Origin: Amycolatopsis sp. FBCC-B4732
GTDB lineage: Bacteria > Actinomycetota > Actinomycetes > Mycobacteriales > Pseudonocardiaceae
Direction: 5' to 3'
Length of the DNA: 64,000 nucleotides
NCBI RefSeq assembly: GCF_023008405.1
Contig: NZ_CP095376.1
Span: forward strand, 1,760,001 to 1,824,000
Shown: positions 62,421 through 64,000 of the stretch, one piece after another
How positions within the stretch are numbered: position 1 is the first letter of the stretch
Layout of the letters: each line of letters begins with the position of its first letter
Notes under the pieces: model-generated
Told to the model about the DNA's origin: nothing
What the model saw: the letters and a program-made list of their open reading frames with translations, nothing else
The model's database searches: none
Made by a program: the position numbers and the translations under genes

Positions 62421-63194
62421 GTGGCGATCACGTGCACCGACATGGGCGGAACTGGATGTGGAAACGCGGTGGCTGAGGTCGAAGTCTTGCGCGCGAGTGT
62501 GCTGGCCGCCCTGGGCGAGGGAGGGGCCGGCAGCGGCGTCGACGTCGTCGGGCGGGTGTGCCGAGCGTGCGTGCGCCTGTTACCGGTGGACGGCGCGGCG
62601 GTGTCGGTGATGGTCGACGCCGGGCACCGGGAGGTCGTCTACGCGAGCGACGCGGTGAGCACCGCGCTGGCGGAGCTGCAGTTCTCCCTGGGGGAAGGGC
62701 CGTGCTTCGAGGCGTACAGCCTCGGTGGCCCTGTGCTGGTGCCGGATCTGGCAGCGGGATCGCCACCGGCGTGGCCGGTGTTCGCGGCCGAGGCCGCGGC
62801 ACAGCCGGTGGCCGCGTTGTTCACGTTCCCGGTGCAGATCGGCGCGGTCCGGGTGGCGACCCTCGACACCTATCGGTCGACACCGGGCTCGCTGAGCGCC
62901 GGCGAGCTGTCGACGGCCCTGCAGGTGGCCGACATCGCGGCGCTCGCCCTGTCGGGACTGCGCGGCGGAGGTGGTCTTTGGCTCGACGGGGACGGGCGGT
63001 GGATGGCGGGCGCGGGGATGCGGCACCGGGAGGTGCACCAGGCCACCGGGATGTTGATCGCGCACCTGGACCTGCCCGCGTCCGCCGCGTTGGCCCGGTT
63101 GCGAGCGTACGCGTTCGGGCACGGACGTTCCCTGCTCGAGGTCGCGGCCGACATCGTGGCCGGGCGACTGCGACTGGACGAGGAGTTCGGGTGA
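62421..63194 (+). CDS. GAF-ANTAR antiterminator
   Basis: A 257-aa protein from GTG 62421; GTG 62469 (VAEVEVLRASVLAALGEG) is an alternative start. GAF sensor domain about 35-175 (VCRACVRLLPVDGAAVSVMV, SLGEGPCFEAYSLGGPVLVP) and C-terminal ANTAR RNA-binding domain about 195-255 (MRHREVHQATGMLIAHLDLP, ALARLRAYAFGHGRSLLEVA). ANTAR proteins bind paired RNA hairpins in leaders and allow transcription through terminators. Ligand unknown. Followed at 40 bases by a second GAF-ANTAR gene. Confidence 0.9.
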   Translation: MAITCTDMGGTGCGNAVAEVEVLRASVLAALGEGGAGSGVDVVGRVCRACVRLLPVDGAAVSVMVDAGHREVVYASDAVSTALAELQFSLGEGPCFEAYSLGGPVLVPDLAAGSPPAWPVFAAEAAAQPVAALFTFPVQIGAVRVATLDTYRSTPGSLSAGELSTALQVADIAALALSGLRGGGGLWLDGDGRWMAGAGMRHREVHQATGMLIAHLDLPASAALARLRAYAFGHGRSLLEVAADIVAGRLRLDEEFG

Positions 63195-63236
63195 GGATCA
63201 CCATGAAAGCAGCTGACGAACCAGGAGATGGTGGGC

Positions 63237-64000
63237 ATGGCCGACCGTGAACGACAAGTGACCCGGGCGTTCGTCGCGCTGGCGGACACGCTGGTCGACG
63301 ACTACGACGTCGCCGACCTGCTGCACACGCTGGTGCAGCAGTGCGTGGAGCTGCTCGACGTCGCCGCGGCCGGGCTGACCCTGGTCGACGAGCGGGGCGG
63401 CTTGCAGCTGCTCGCCTCCTCCACCGAGCAGGCGCGGCTGCTCGAGCTGTTCCAGCTCGACATCGACGAAGGGCCGTGCATCGAGTGCTTCACGACCAGC
63501 ACGCCGGTGCTGGTGGCCGACATCGCCGCGCAGGCCGCGCGGTGGCCGCGGTTCGCCATCGAGGCGGCCAAGGACGGGTTCGCGTCGGTGCACGCGCTGC
63601 CGTTGCGACTGCGCAAACAGACGATCGGAGCGCTGAACCTCTTCGGGCTGAACTCGGGGGACCTGTCGGCGGACGACGTGGCACTGGCGCAGGGGCTGGC
63701 CGACACCGCGACCATCGGCATCCTCCACGAACGAGCCTTCCGCCGAGGGGAGATCCTCTCCGAGCAGCTGCAGACCGCGTTGAACAGCCGGGTGATCATC
63801 GAGCAGGCCAAGGGTGTGCTCGCCGTCAGCGGGCAGCTGAGCATGGACGCGGCCTTCCAGGCCCTGCGCGGCTTCGCCCGGCGGAACAACCTCCGGCTCA
63901 GCGACGTCGCACGCGCGCTGGCCGACCGCGATCTCGCTCCCGCGGTCGTGCTGGCCCCCGTGGAGACGGCCACTCCCACTCACCTGGGTCCGTTGCGGCA
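63237..64000 (+). CDS. GAF-ANTAR antiterminator, 3' end outside window
   Basis: At least 254 codons; ATG 63237 with AGGAG nine bases upstream (ATG 63228 is too close to it). GAF domain about 10-150 (LLHTLVQQCVELLDVAAAGL, DIDEGPCIECFTTSTPVLVA, LPLRLRKQTIGALNLF) and ANTAR about 170-235 (LQTALNSRVIIEQAKGVLAV, MDAAFQALRGFARRNNLRLS). Complete domains are visible; only the tail is cut. Tandem with the previous GAF-ANTAR gene but clearly diverged, so they probably sense different signals. Confidence 0.9.
   Translation, partial: MADRERQVTRAFVALADTLVDDYDVADLLHTLVQQCVELLDVAAAGLTLVDERGGLQLLASSTEQARLLELFQLDIDEGPCIECFTTSTPVLVADIAAQAARWPRFAIEAAKDGFASVHALPLRLRKQTIGALNLFGLNSGDLSADDVALAQGLADTATIGILHERAFRRGEILSEQLQTALNSRVIIEQAKGVLAVSGQLSMDAAFQALRGFARRNNLRLSDVARALADRDLAPAVVLAPVETATPTHLGPLR

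Overview
The window is high-GC (about 70%) DNA with short GGAG-type ribosome-binding sites, frequent GTG starts and 1-4 base stop/start overlaps. Gene families such as RGCVC, DUF5994, SCO6745-like, GAF-ANTAR, MmyB-like regulators and an Acg-type nitroreductase point to an actinobacterium of the Pseudonocardiales, probably an Amycolatopsis relative. That assignment is an inference from gene content; there is no rRNA here and no intact tRNA.

Positions 1-20.75 kb are an accessory, defence-island-like region. A five-gene, translationally coupled minus-strand operon (8385 down to 1) encodes a Cys-rich protein, a 211-aa protein, a 1683-aa TPR-CHAT protease, a small membrane protein and a second CHAT protease that runs off the left edge. 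Next come two large NLR-like plus-strand genes: an HTH/NB-ARC/TPR protein (9697-12201) and a CHAT/NTPase/TPR protein (14105-18196). Each has a membrane-protein gene transcribed divergently from just upstream. Between and after them lies mobile debris: a decayed tyrosine integrase abutting the 3' half of a tRNA gene (Lys-CUU-like), an IS630-type remnant, a decayed regulator, a membrane-protein gene with an in-frame stop, and an intact IS481-family element with CTAG target duplications.

Positions 21.0-28.3 kb hold a small-protein/P-type ATPase/acetate kinase/CBS-BON/phosphoketolase run. Phosphoketolase plus acetate kinase gives a short ATP-yielding route from sugar phosphates to acetate. From 42 to 64 kb there is a cluster resembling the mycobacterial DosR (hypoxia/dormancy) regulon in content: RGCVC and three DUF5994 proteins, an Acg-like nitroreductase, three universal stress proteins (one scrambled by paired frameshifts), a flavodoxin, CBS-BON and DoxX proteins, a second P-type ATPase, an HPF/RaiA ribosome factor, STAS proteins, two fatty-acid desaturases (one of them at 33.9 kb), an AI-2E transporter, a sigma factor and two GAF-ANTAR antiterminators. 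Four of these genes share a TAnnnT - 10-12 nt - CCCGGACC leader that looks like a common promoter/start region. Several GGTC-spacer-GGCC inverted repeats could be response-regulator sites.

Positions 28.4-42 kb contain a STAS protein, an MmyB-like regulator with a divergent dehydrogenase, decayed aldehyde dehydrogenase and acyltransferase genes, a SCO6745-like protein, a sigma-like regulator with a tiny partner, a desaturase closed by a perfect 28-bp palindrome, two secreted/cell-surface proteins with a 38-residue hydrophobic peptide, and a three-gene glycan operon (GT4, six-hairpin-like protein, GH130-like).

Long antisense open frames are common at this GC content and have been left out.
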